Shown piece by piece: positions 1-7,404 of a stretch of DNA of 20,863 nt. The notes beneath the pieces were generated by a model. That model did not search any database. It was given only the letters and a program-made list of their open reading frames with translations, and had not been told where the DNA came from. The stretch is from a virus: IMG/VR virus record IMGVR_UViG_3300028388_000361, positions 1 to 20,863 of that record; one strand, 5' to 3'. A program made the position numbers and the translations under genes. Positions within the stretch are counted from its first letter, which is position 1; each line of letters opens with the position of its first letter.

Positions 1-2258
1 ATAGGATTAGGGTCGGCGCCAGTAACATAACGATCACGCGCGCGGTCAAGCAAGTTACGCGCCTGCATACGCGCCATGACAAACTCACGCGCGTTAGCAG
101 GCGCGTTACCGGACGGGAACATTGACTGGAGAAATTCACGGTCGCCGTCAGACATAGACTGCCCACGAATACCGTAGACATTTGCGAGTTCTAGCATCAG
201 CGTTTTGTTGGCGAGGTTCAGCGTGTTATAGGCTTCTTCGGGCATACCAAACACGCTCGCTGCAAAAGTAGCGCCAGCGTCTTCGCCGCCAAACCTTTCT
301 ACCAAGCTGTTAAAGATACGCCGCACACCCGCTTCTTCGGAGGACTCGTCGCGCATAGCTTCGGCACTGCCCACGTCTACGAGGGCTTCTTCAACAGACC
401 GAAGTAAACCTAATTGGGTACGCGCGTCTACGCCGCTTTTTTGAATTGTTTCGACCTGCGATGTAACAGCCGATGCAACGTCTTCTGCTGCTTGCTCGTC
501 CATGATAGTGCGGACAAGCTCAACAGCTTCGCTTGACCCCCCGCGAAGAAGCTCGTTAGCTTCTAACACCGCCTCCGCTTTAGTTATCGGCTCACCAGCG
601 GCCTTGGCTTGTTGATATACTGCGTCGGCAATAGAACGTAGTTGCGTAGGCGCCGGCGGGTTACCGCCGCGCACAGCCTCCGCAGCCGTTAGAAATTCTG
701 GAAGTTGCTCAGGAGGCATGGAGCCGATGATTTCAGCGCGTCGCACAGCTTCATCCGGCACATCAGGATCAAGAGTGTTAAACTCGATCAACGACTGAGG
801 GTCGACGCTCTGCATACCCGGCTCGCTAGCGCGCTCTAATGTTTTACCTATGCCTTCATACGCTGTGTCGATTAGCGTAGGGTCATTTGTCTCCATACCA
901 GCGGCCAGCATGTCAAAATACTGCGCTGTCTCAGGAAACGCCTGCATAGTACGCTTTGCGTAGTCCAAAGGAAACTGTTGCGGTTGCTGAGAAGCGGCAA
1001 ACTCTTGCTCGTCTAGCGCGATGCGCGCTTCCTCGGCGGCAACGCGCCGGGCATCAAGCGCGGTTCTGAACCTATCTAGGTTAGCCGCCTGTTCTGCGCG
1101 CTCTTCTTCGCGCAAAGCCATTGCTGCCTCTTGTCGGCGCTGCCGAATATCAGCCAGCGCGCCGGGCATGTTGGGCGCCTGCCCCGCAAATGCTTGGCTG
1201 TATGCGACACCCAGCGCAGATAGCCAGTCACCCCACTGTTGGCGGGTTTCTGCGCCTTTTGCTTCTTGGCCGTCTTCGCGGGACCGCGGACGCTGCGACG
1301 ACGCGGGGGCCTGCGGTGAAGACTGCGGCGCTTTACTTGCTTTCTTGGACTCAGTGGTGGCCTCTTTCTCGTCTACCTCTTCGGGTAAGGTAAGCGGGAC
1401 TTCCTGATCTGGCGTAGCACCTGGCAGCGGCATTGGCAACGGGTTGCCGCTGGCCAGCATGTCGCGCGGCTGCGTGCTACCAATGCGCGGCCCCATGGCA
1501 CCGGGCGCACTAGAAGGCACCATTGTAAGACTACCGCGAAGTTGATCTTGACCAGCACCGCCGCGCAAGTAATTAGGACCGCCTTGTGGGTTCTTAGGCC
1601 CGAGCTTTTTCTTAGCATCGGGCATAAGTACGTTAACCGCGCTGTCCTGATACTCTTTCATGTAGTCGACCATGCCGCCTTGGCGCTCGCGTGAGTCCAT
1701 GGCGCGGTCTTGCATCATTTCAGCAAAGTTACCTAAACCGGTAGATTTGCGCTTGGCGCTATCGGGGCCAATGGTCGAGAATGTAGTCGGGTCGGCTTCA
1801 TAGGCAAGAATAGCTGCGTCTAGGTCTTCATCCGATACGTGCCTAAAGCCTTCCCACTCCGAGCGCAAAGCGGCGCGCGCTTCGGCGGGGCTGCGTGCAG
1901 ACTTAAGCCGCTGCTCAAGAAGGTGCCGCCCAATCATGTCCTGAGTGTTAGCGTCAAAAGGCGTGTCTAACGACAAACCCATTTGGGTAACAGCATTCTC
2001 AAGCGTAGTGCCTACAATCTGATTAGCGCCAACAGGCGTCGCAATGCGGGGGTTTTGGCCGCTAGCCGCCAGTTGATCTTTTACCCACTGGCCGTAAGAA
2101 CCCGGACCGCGCTTGCGCTGAAAGTCAAGAACCTGTCCAATGGTCATTTGCGACGGACGCACGTTTTCCCACCGACCGCCCGGCCGCTGGGAGTGGCCAA
2201 ACAGGGTGTCGGGGGAAGGCGCTTCGTAGCGAGAAAGAAGCTCAGCAAACGTCGGCAT
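1..2258 (-). CDS. Internal virion / DNA-ejection protein with N-terminal lysozyme-like domain (partial, C-terminus off the left edge)
   Basis: The minus-strand frame is open from an ATG at 2258 to the window edge, at least 752 codons without a stop. The ATG lies 2 nt after the upstream stop and follows a G-rich Shine-Dalgarno-like run. Residues about 10-115 carry a pattern I know from phage lysozyme-like domains: YEAPSPDTLFGHSQ, then MTIGQVLDFQ, GSYGQWVK, ATPVGANQIVGTTL and a TPFDANTQDMI-type ending. Glu12 is the candidate catalytic acid. About residues 235-330 form a Pro/Ser/Ala-rich linker; next come a charged Arg/Glu/Ala-rich coiled-coil stretch and a long helical region. In podoviruses, large internal proteins with a murein-cutting domain (T7 gp16 type) are ejected first and help DNA cross the envelope. 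Position after other ejection-type genes fits that role. The enzymatic assignment is inferred from motif resemblance. Confidence 0.75.
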   Translation of the reverse strand, partial: MPTFAELLSRYEAPSPDTLFGHSQRPGGRWENVRPSQMTIGQVLDFQRKRGPGSYGQWVKDQLAASGQNPRIATPVGANQIVGTTLENAVTQMGLSLDTPFDANTQDMIGRHLLEQRLKSARSPAEARAALRSEWEGFRHVSDEDLDAAILAYEADPTTFSTIGPDSAKRKSTGLGNFAEMMQDRAMDSRERQGGMVDYMKEYQDSAVNVLMPDAKKKLGPKNPQGGPNYLRGGAGQDQLRGSLTMVPSSAPGAMGPRIGSTQPRDMLASGNPLPMPLPGATPDQEVPLTLPEEVDEKEATTESKKASKAPQSSPQAPASSQRPRSREDGQEAKGAETRQQWGDWLSALGVAYSQAFAGQAPNMPGALADIRQRRQEAAMALREEERAEQAANLDRFRTALDARRVAAEEARIALDEQEFAASQQPQQFPLDYAKRTMQAFPETAQYFDMLAAGMETNDPTLIDTAYEGIGKTLERASEPGMQSVDPQSLIEFNTLDPDVPDEAVRRAEIIGSMPPEQLPEFLTAAEAVRGGNPPAPTQLRSIADAVYQQAKAAGEPITKAEAVLEANELLRGGSSEAVELVRTIMDEQAAEDVASAVTSQVETIQKSGVDARTQLGLLRSVEEALVDVGSAEAMRDESSEEAGVRRIFNSLVERFGGEDAGATFAASVFGMPEEAYNTLNLANKTLMLELANVYGIRGQSMSDGDREFLQSMFPSGNAPANAREFVMARMQARNLLDRARDRYVTGADPNP

Positions 2259-2260
2259 AA

Positions 2261-3085
2261 TTACCCCCCAAACAGCCACTTACCGGCACTGTTACCTAGT
2301 GGCCCACCTAAAGCGGTACCGACAGCTTGCAGGGCCGTGCCAAACAGATCGACCGGTTCTGTGACAGTAGAAGATTGAGACGTAGCACCAGCGCGAGGGC
2401 TACCGCCGAGTAGCGCCTGCACAAGCTCAAGGTCAGAGTACGGATCGTTAAGATAAGTTTGGAAGGTCTGGTCAGCGCCGCTCATAACTTGTTGTTGAAG
2501 CTGCCGCAATCCCTCGCCTTGGCTAAGCACGCGGTCGATTTGGTCATTGCCTACATTGTAGTAATCACGCCCGGCGCCGCTGAGACCGCGTGCCGCAGCG
2601 AGTGCGCGTTCGAGGTCATACGTCCTGTCGGTGTTGGCGAGGTTCTGCGTCGTAGCAAACATGCCGCCGCCTTGGCCGGCAGACGACAGCGCTGCGCTCA
2701 GCGCCTGAGAAAAAGCGTCAGAGCTTGTCTGCGCCGTCAGGTCGCCAACATTTTGTTGGTACGCCTCGTTCGCCTTAGCTTCTAACAGCCCGTGGCGCGA
2801 GCCACCAAACGCGCCTGCCGCGCTTGCCGCGTCACCTATTTGGGTAAGCTGTGTTTGGTGGGTGTCACCCATGCGCCCAAGAGCGCGGTTAAGCACTTCA
2901 TCCAGATACGGGTTGATAAACTCGTTGAGGCTGCTGCCCACCATTTCGGCGTAAGCTTGCGGCGCAAACTGGCCGTTGGCGTACGCCGCCGCGGGGTCTT
3001 GATGTGTCTGAGGTTGCGCAAGAGCCTCATATACGCCAGTCGCTTGGCCGTATAAGTCTCGGGCGCTGTCATAAGGCGTAGCCAT
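2261..3085 (-). CDS. DNA-ejection / internal virion protein (AGAFGGSRHG family)
   Basis: A 274-aa protein starting at ATG 3085, which overlaps the upstream stop as TGATG; a GTG one codon earlier (3088) is an alternative. The protein is Ala/Gln/Gly-rich and mostly helical. It contains NPYLDEVLNRAL followed by a QIGDAASAAGAFGGSRHG stretch at about residues 75-98, a signature I associate with small podovirus proteins carried in the virion and ejected with the DNA (T7 gp14-like role). The C-terminus is Gly-rich and mildly hydrophobic (VDLFGTALQAVGTALGG), compatible with membrane insertion. It lies between a Pro-rich small protein and the large lysozyme-domain protein, as expected for an ejection module. 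The family is recognised by pattern only. Confidence 0.75.
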   Translation of the reverse strand: MATPYDSARDLYGQATGVYEALAQPQTHQDPAAAYANGQFAPQAYAEMVGSSLNEFINPYLDEVLNRALGRMGDTHQTQLTQIGDAASAAGAFGGSRHGLLEAKANEAYQQNVGDLTAQTSSDAFSQALSAALSSAGQGGGMFATTQNLANTDRTYDLERALAAARGLSGAGRDYYNVGNDQIDRVLSQGEGLRQLQQQVMSGADQTFQTYLNDPYSDLELVQALLGGSPRAGATSQSSTVTEPVDLFGTALQAVGTALGGPLGNSAGKWLFGG

Positions 3086-3609
3086 CACTTATACCCGTTC
3101 TTAGTAAGCCACCGTTGGTACTGCAGGTAATCAGGTTTGTCGTTTTGCTGTTCTCGCCACTGCATGTAACCCGGCGGCTCTTTTTTAGGTGTGGCTGCCG
3201 GTTTTTCTTCGGGAGCTTGCGGAGCCGCCGCGGGGTCAACACGCGACAACTCGCGCTCCAACGCCGCGTCAATGTCAGCTACTTGCTCCTGCCGCTCTGG
3301 AGAAACTTGAGAGACAGCTTCGTCAAACAGACCGCCAGTACTGTAGCCCCTAAAGCCTTCGGCAGTTTTTACCGGTTTAGGTACGGACACGGGGTCAAAG
3401 TCAAACCCAAAAGCGTTTGCGCCTTCGATTTGCGCGTTCATGGCACCCACTTGCTGCGGAGTAAGTGCAGCGACAGTAGGTGCACGGTTAGGCTCAGGCT
3501 TTAACATTGCCGCAAGTAACCCGCGCACATATTGCTCGTCGCCCATGCGCTTGAGTTCTTCGTCTACTTTGACCTCAGTAGTCTGCTTGGTCGTCTTGTT
3601 CTTGCCCAT
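3085..3609 (-). CDS. Hypothetical virion-module protein, Pro/Ala-rich
   Basis: I choose ATG 3609 (MGKNKTTKQ) because a GGAGG Shine-Dalgarno lies about 9 nt upstream; an upstream in-frame start at 3627 would lengthen the overlap with the previous gene. The product is 174 aa. It has a Lys/Thr-rich start, a central segment with GFDFDPVSVPKPV and FRGYSTGGLFDEA, an acidic helix (about residues 105-128), an Ala/Pro/Lys linker, and a C-terminal aromatic tail (PPGYMQWREQQ to YLQYQRWLTKNGYK). I do not recognise a family. Location between a GNAT-like protein and an ejection protein suggests a minor virion or assembly protein. Confidence 0.65.
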   Translation of the reverse strand: MGKNKTTKQTTEVKVDEELKRMGDEQYVRGLLAAMLKPEPNRAPTVAALTPQQVGAMNAQIEGANAFGFDFDPVSVPKPVKTAEGFRGYSTGGLFDEAVSQVSPERQEQVADIDAALERELSRVDPAAAPQAPEEKPAATPKKEPPGYMQWREQQNDKPDYLQYQRWLTKNGYK

Positions 3610-4009
3610 CAGGAGCCTCCGGCACAACGGCTAATTCTAGGTACACAGCGGTTTCGCGCCAGCCTTGATTTTTGAGCGGTTTCGCCCACCCCTTGCGACC
3701 AGTCATTGTGAGCCTAGTACAGCCGTGGTTGTACGCAGCTTCGCATAGTTTGTCTTGAAAGTCAAGGATTTCTTTCAGGTCGCCGCCGGCCAGGTATATG
3801 TAGTATTCTCGGCTATGGCGGTGCTGTAATACCTGCGCAATTACTACCGCATTAGGTAAAGGGTAAAAATGATACTCGTTCCGCATCACCCCAACGGTAA
3901 TGTCGTCAAAAGTATCGCCAGTACCAGTGCGCGCTAGCGACGCTTCAATTAGCTCTCGCCGGTCTCGTAGACCGGCGAGAATTGCAATGTATTTGTCTGC
4001 AAGCGTCAT
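3575..4009 (-). CDS. GNAT-like (acetyltransferase-fold) phage protein
   Basis: A 144-aa protein whose ATG overlaps the holin stop (ATGA). Residues 68-125 read like the second half of a GNAT fold: a strand YYIYLAGG, a helix DFQDKLCEAAYNHGC, a strand TRLTMTGRKGW, then KPLKNQGW and TAVYLELAVV. Similar small proteins are common beside internal virion genes in podoviruses, but their function is not established. The usual acetyl-CoA loop (Q/RxxGxG/A) is not evident, so catalytic activity is doubtful. The end overlaps the next gene by 35 nt. A perfect 12-bp hairpin lies inside its first 20 codons (3954-3980). Confidence 0.65.
   Translation of the reverse strand: MTLADKYIAILAGLRDRRELIEASLARTGTGDTFDDITVGVMRNEYHFYPLPNAVVIAQVLQHRHSREYYIYLAGGDLKEILDFQDKLCEAAYNHGCTRLTMTGRKGWAKPLKNQGWRETAVYLELAVVPEAPDGQEQDDQADY
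3954..3980 (-). other. Perfect 12-bp hairpin inside the start of the GNAT-like gene
   Basis: TCTCGCCGGTCT and AGACCGGCGAGA are exact reverse complements separated by only 3 nt. The hairpin spans codons about 10-19 of the 144-aa gene, just after the lysis cassette. No U-tract follows, so termination is unlikely. RNA processing or a translation brake between lysis and ejection genes are possibilities. Confidence 0.7.
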
Positions 4010-4224
4010 CTTTTCTTACGGTCGATCTTTGCGCCGATAGTTGCGCCCAGCGCGATGTTGATAGCCGCGATAAACTCGGTGGACTCAACGTCGACGTTAG
4101 GAATGTCAACTTTAAAGACCACTTCGGCTACCCAGCACGCCAAAGCAAGAGTAACAACGAAGTAGGTTTTGAAGCCCGGCAGAATGTCAAACTTTCGGGC
4201 AAGCTTAGCAAGAAGCGCAATCAT
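4006..4224 (-). CDS. Holin (small two-helix membrane protein)
   Basis: A 72-aa protein with two hydrophobic stretches: about residues 18-37 (FKTYFVVTLALACWVAEVVF) and about 51-65 (FIAAINIALGATIGA). It ends in a basic tail, KIDRKKR. Size, charged C-terminus and direct position next to the endolysin fit a phage holin that opens the inner membrane at lysis. The ATG overlaps the endolysin stop (ATGA), and a GAGGG Shine-Dalgarno lies inside the endolysin's last codons, so the two are translationally coupled. The second segment is short and weakly hydrophobic. The call rests on topology and context. Confidence 0.72.
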   Translation of the reverse strand: MIALLAKLARKFDILPGFKTYFVVTLALACWVAEVVFKVDIPNVDVESTEFIAAINIALGATIGAKIDRKKR

Positions 4225-4787
4225 TGGTCCCTCTGCAGTTCGGTCTTCATCAAAGTCAGGTTGGCTTGCATCGCGTCTACCGCCTTGCGCAGCTTTTCTA
4301 GGTCCGCCCCCTGCGCCGGGGCGCTCGGAAAATCCGGCTGCGGCGGGGTGATCTTATGCGGCGACCTGCGAACGCCAAGAATGCGGTCGATGTTATACTT
4401 CCGCACGTTAACTTGGTTGTTCTGGTTACCGCCTAAGATTTCGACGGTAAATGGGCCGTCGTATTTCTTGTTTAGAAACCCAACGTGCCCGCGCCAGTCG
4501 CTAGGCGCGACACGCCAGAACACGACAATGTCGCCGGGCTCAGCGGCTTCAAGGTCGACTTCTTCACCCCAGCCAAGAAAGGACCGAGCGTCAAGTTTGC
4601 CGGTATGCGCCATCCCTGCGCGCTTGAGCATGGCGTTTACAAACGCCGCGCACCACGCGGTCGCGTCATCCTGCACCCATTCATGCCCTATGTCGTGAAA
4701 GTATTGCACGACCTTCGGGTTAGACCCTTCGGCCCATTCCCATGTGCCGAGGTCTTTCTTCGCTAGCTCGTAAGCTGGGTTAGTCAT
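4221..4787 (-). CDS. Endolysin, TIGR02594-type (NlpC/P60-like peptidoglycan hydrolase)
   Basis: A 188-aa protein. The N-terminal domain (about 1-142) has the pattern of the TIGR02594 phage/bacterial family: TAWCAAFVN with candidate nucleophile Cys46, GDIVVFWR, GHVGF with candidate His101, LGGNQ at 118-122 and a closing YNIDRILGVRR. Such enzymes cut peptide bonds in murein and end the infection with the holin encoded next. There is no signal peptide or membrane segment, so it should be holin-dependent. A Pro-rich linker (about 143-160) leads to a short heptad-like C-terminal helix (161-188), an unusual appendage that could mediate oligomerisation. The ATG follows an 18-bp leader with an AGGTGAG ribosome site. 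Confidence 0.85.
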   Translation of the reverse strand: MTNPAYELAKKDLGTWEWAEGSNPKVVQYFHDIGHEWVQDDATAWCAAFVNAMLKRAGMAHTGKLDARSFLGWGEEVDLEAAEPGDIVVFWRVAPSDWRGHVGFLNKKYDGPFTVEILGGNQNNQVNVRKYNIDRILGVRRSPHKITPPQPDFPSAPAQGADLEKLRKAVDAMQANLTLMKTELQRDQ

Positions 4788-4789
4788 TT

Positions 4790-4807
4790 CTCACCTGTTT
4801 AGGTCAG
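4790..4807 (-). promoter_or_regulatory. Ribosome-binding leader of the endolysin gene
   Basis: On the minus strand this reads CTGACCTAAACAGGTGAG, 2 nt before the endolysin ATG. It is the most divergent of four copies of a CTAACCTAAAGAGGTAAC-like leader that sits in each true intergenic gap of the window. It includes the stop of the preceding gene and the AGGTGA Shine-Dalgarno. Confidence 0.6.
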
Positions 4808-5106
4808 CGAGGATCTTCGTCGTCAACTATACGACGTAAGTCCTTCGAGATTACACTGAGCGTTTCGTCAATGCGGCCCAGCTTGATCGCTTGATCGATG
4901 GCTACCTCTTGCGCGTTTTCCTGCAAAGCCTGCAAGCGTTGAATGTCCCGCTGGTTGACAGCAACTTGCGCAGAAATTTGGGACGCGGTCCAGACACCGA
5001 TGCCAAATTGAAGAGCAATAGTCACAATCAGCGCCGCGGGGATGCCACGGTCTACATGCCAAGTAGGGGTTGGCCGTGTGTTAGGTGTGTTAGGTTCGTA
5101 AGCCAA
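4804..5106 (-). CDS. Membrane-anchored coiled-coil lysis-cassette protein (possible inner-membrane spanin or holin accessory)
   Basis: I place the start at TTG 5106, because AAAGGAG lies just upstream, right after the stop of the heme oxygenase-like gene; the longer frame from TTG 5151 would overlap that gene by 35 nt without a ribosome site. The 100-aa product has a Thr/Pro/Asn-rich N-terminus and one membrane helix at about residues 20-43 (RGIPAALIVTIALQFGIGVW). A long hydrophilic coiled coil follows (NQRDIQRLQALQENAQEVA to LSVISKDLRR). One N-terminal membrane segment plus a coiled coil beside endolysin and holin is the layout of Rz-like inner-membrane spanins, but no overlapping lipoprotein partner is seen, so a holin-accessory role remains possible. 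Confidence 0.65.
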   Translation of the reverse strand: MAYEPNTPNTRPTPTWHVDRGIPAALIVTIALQFGIGVWTASQISAQVAVNQRDIQRLQALQENAQEVAIDQAIKLGRIDETLSVISKDLRRIVDDEDPR

Positions 5107-5116
5107 AGGTTCTCCT

Positions 5117-5653
5117 TTAAGTGCTGTACGGGTTTTGGTTGCACGCCTCAAGATACGCTTGAAAGCACTCGCGCGCAGGTTGGACTAACTCTTTTCTGTC
5201 ACGCAGAGACTTGACAAACGCAGTCACTTTGTTTTCGTCGTAAAAGTAAAAATTAGTCACCGGAAATAGGTGCGCAACCTTTTCTCGAATAATCCTTCCA
5301 CCAGTAGAAGCGCCGCCGATTGTCACATACGCCGCGCCTAGCAGCTTTTCAGTAGTGTTTAACGTGGCGGCAAAATGCCTGGTTGTCTGGTGAAGGTGGA
5401 TCGGGACGCTGTATTTTCTCTGTAGAATAATCATGTCGTCCATTATTTTAGAAGCTGTGCTGAGAGCTTCTGGAGCAGAGTTTGTCAGGCCGAGGCGGCT
5501 GTATATCGGCATTTTCATGCCAAGCCACCACATATACTCACACGCGTTGGGCTCATGAGCGGTCATCACTCTACCTAAGTAGGTAGTATGCTCTACAGCG
5601 TGGTGCAGATGCTTCGTGCCTTCGTGGAGGGCGCCTTTGTACTTATCGGTCAT
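5117..5653 (-). CDS. Heme oxygenase-like protein
   Basis: A 178-aa, mainly helical protein. The N-terminus has TKHLHHAVE, matching the T-x3-H-x2-(L/V)-(D/E) site that holds the proximal heme ligand of heme oxygenases; His17 is the candidate. Residues 104-122, LLGAAYVTIGGASTGGRII, match the kinked distal helix (bacterial LGALYVLEGSxLGG; mammalian AYTRYLGDLSGGQ). Spacing fits the mammalian/cyanobacterial form, with Ala115 where a catalytically important Asp usually stands. Length is close to bacterial enzymes, about 190-200 aa. Known members split heme into biliverdin, CO and Fe2+. The ATG overlaps the tail-spike stop (ATGA), and the lysis gene follows after 10 nt, so it is a late gene. Activity is not shown; it could be a heme-binding or structural derivative. 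Confidence 0.75.
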   Translation of the reverse strand: MTDKYKGALHEGTKHLHHAVEHTTYLGRVMTAHEPNACEYMWWLGMKMPIYSRLGLTNSAPEALSTASKIMDDMIILQRKYSVPIHLHQTTRHFAATLNTTEKLLGAAYVTIGGASTGGRIIREKVAHLFPVTNFYFYDENKVTAFVKSLRDRKELVQPARECFQAYLEACNQNPYST

Positions 5654-7404
5654 CTTAGCCAGTTCACCTTAAATTTTTTGGTCACAGCCATACGATTTTC
5701 TACGTAAAGTGAGCTACCAACAACAGAGAGCGAAAACTTACCGTCGGTACCGGTAGTCCCACTTAACACGCCTGTCTCCATGGCAATGTCGGTGTCGTTA
5801 AACATCGCCGTTATAGTTTCGGCAGTTGTGTCGTAAGCACACAACGCCGTGATTAGGTTGCTGGAAGTCGCATCGTCCACAATTTCCAACACGAATGTGC
5901 CGTAAGTTGCAGGAATAGCTAGCGCCCTTGCGTCATCGTCGACAATCGTTCCCTGCGTCAGAGTTGGGGCTGGGTTTACCGTCTCACCGTTTACGATTAG
6001 AGTGTCAGTTTCGACTGTCGAAAAGTCGCCTGTGCCGGTGGCCGTGCCGGCAAACGTGCCGGTAGCACCGCTAAGAGAGCCGCTAAACGCGCCCGAAATG
6101 GTGGAGTCCCCGTCAACAGTGATGTTGCCTCCCACAGTGACGTTACCAGAAAAATAACCATCCCTAAAGCGGTTAGACGGCCCTCCGAGAGAAACAACGT
6201 TGTCAGTTTCCGGCCGGAAGTAAGAAGCTGTAAACGTGAGAAGGTCTGTCCCGGCTGCGCTTGAAAGCGGGCCTGTATGCTTGGGAATTTGGCTGACGCG
6301 GTCATCAAAGCAAATACCGCCGCCGGTAAACGAGTTGGGCACGATATTAATACCGCCAAGCACTTCGACGTTTTCAATGTGCGTGATGCCGTTTTCAGTC
6401 GTAAAAATGTCGTTGTCGCTATCTGCGCCCAGCGTGCGGCGGTAATTCTGTGTATGTACGCCGGGAAACAAGTCTTCAAAGCCGCCGTAAATACCGAGGA
6501 TGCGCAGATCGCCGTTGTTGTAGATGGTGTAGTCGGTGCATTCGATAGCGCTGCATGAGCCGATAATGCCGGTACCACGGTTGACTAAACCTGTTTCGTC
6601 GGCGTAATCGAACGTTCCTCGGTAACCCTCAAAATGGCCCGCATTGTGAATGTTGACGTCAAACCCATTCAGACCCCAAGGGCGTTCAGCGATGGGGGCA
6701 CCGTTAACTACGGTAGCAGAATGTGCCGACGCCCAAGCGTTACCGCCTACGTATAAGCCGGCAGACTTGTACCCGGTGCCGGGCACGCCAGCTTTGTTCG
6801 ACACAAAATTAGTGTTAATCTGCGGGCTGCGTGCAGTGCCGTAGTTGGCGATAAACGCCTTGAGCTTAAAGTTTTCATTTGAAACTTCGGTAAGCGCCTG
6901 CTCGTCAACAAAAACAACCGGGTCTTCCGAAGTAAGGTTTACAAAAGAAAGGTCTACGTAGTTGTGCAGTTGTTCCCTAACTAGGTGGCCACTCAGGATG
7001 AGCACTTCGACAGTGAGCCGCTTTGTGACTTCGTCCTGCCATTTTTCGAGGTACGCGGCTTTGTAGCGTGAAGCAAACTCAAGCGCGGCGCCGACAGTTT
7101 TATACTGAGCTTCGGGGTCAGTTTCGTGCACCGTAAAGGTTACGCTGAAGTCAATGACCGTAATGAACGCGACGTCATTGCCCTCAGCGCTAGGGTCACC
7201 TGGTATAGACACAACCGGGATAATGCCCCAAAAAGCTTCTCTGCTACCGTCGGCAGACTCAGGGAACGCCCACAGCGGCTGCCCAATGGGCGACATGATA
7301 AGCGAACCCGCGTTATTCTGTGGGTCAGGATAGTCGTCCTGAGACGCATAGCGCAGAGCGCGCTGAGAAGTCTTATATCGTCCGCTAATGCGCTTTACAC
7401 TCAC
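5650..7404 (-). CDS. Tail spike / tail fibre protein with beta-helix-like body
   Basis: A 584-aa protein from a GTG start at 7404 that overlaps the previous stop (GTGA), with AAGGAG 8 nt upstream. Residues about 1-190 form a mixed N-terminal region that may attach to the tail. Residues about 245-400 are rich in short Gly/Asn-turn strands (GIIGSCSAIECTDYTIYNNG, NGITHIENVEVLGGINIV), as in parallel beta-helices. A fibre-type motif follows at 401-421 (DNVVSLGGPSNRFRDGYFSGN), then Thr/Gly/Ser-rich repeats. The last about 100 residues resemble the C-terminus of the large fibre at 10678-13122, ending GVLSGTTGTD, LYVENR and NWLR. No polysaccharide-cutting site can be named. It likely binds the host surface. 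Confidence 0.75.
   Translation of the reverse strand: MSVKRISGRYKTSQRALRYASQDDYPDPQNNAGSLIMSPIGQPLWAFPESADGSREAFWGIIPVVSIPGDPSAEGNDVAFITVIDFSVTFTVHETDPEAQYKTVGAALEFASRYKAAYLEKWQDEVTKRLTVEVLILSGHLVREQLHNYVDLSFVNLTSEDPVVFVDEQALTEVSNENFKLKAFIANYGTARSPQINTNFVSNKAGVPGTGYKSAGLYVGGNAWASAHSATVVNGAPIAERPWGLNGFDVNIHNAGHFEGYRGTFDYADETGLVNRGTGIIGSCSAIECTDYTIYNNGDLRILGIYGGFEDLFPGVHTQNYRRTLGADSDNDIFTTENGITHIENVEVLGGINIVPNSFTGGGICFDDRVSQIPKHTGPLSSAAGTDLLTFTASYFRPETDNVVSLGGPSNRFRDGYFSGNVTVGGNITVDGDSTISGAFSGSLSGATGTFAGTATGTGDFSTVETDTLIVNGETVNPAPTLTQGTIVDDDARALAIPATYGTFVLEIVDDATSSNLITALCAYDTTAETITAMFNDTDIAMETGVLSGTTGTDGKFSLSVVGSSLYVENRMAVTKKFKVNWLR
5653..5772 (-). other. Shared C-terminal tail-protein domain, copy 1
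   Basis: Residues 545-584 of the spike. The pattern GVL-x-GTTGTD, LS, LYVENR and W-x-R matches the last 44 residues of the larger fibre (copy 2 at 10690-10812). Weaker similarity extends about 55 residues upstream (DDDARALAIPATYGTFVL versus DDAASGRPAPAHGCFAL). Confidence 0.7.

Noticed and set aside
3982-4698. 238-codon open frame on the plus strand.
   Set aside because: It lies antisense to the endolysin, holin and part of the GNAT-like gene, which all show recognisable features. Its translation is Ser/Arg/Cys-rich without any domain.
5571-5586. Near-palindrome CTACCTAAGTAGGTAG, with ACCTAAGTAGGT again at about 15554 and ACCTAAATAGGT at about 19841.
   Set aside because: All three encode Thr-Tyr-Leu-Gly (ACC TAC/TAT TTA GGT) in unrelated genes. 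The TTA-GGT codon pair is common here, so a shared protein tetrapeptide explains them better than a DNA site.
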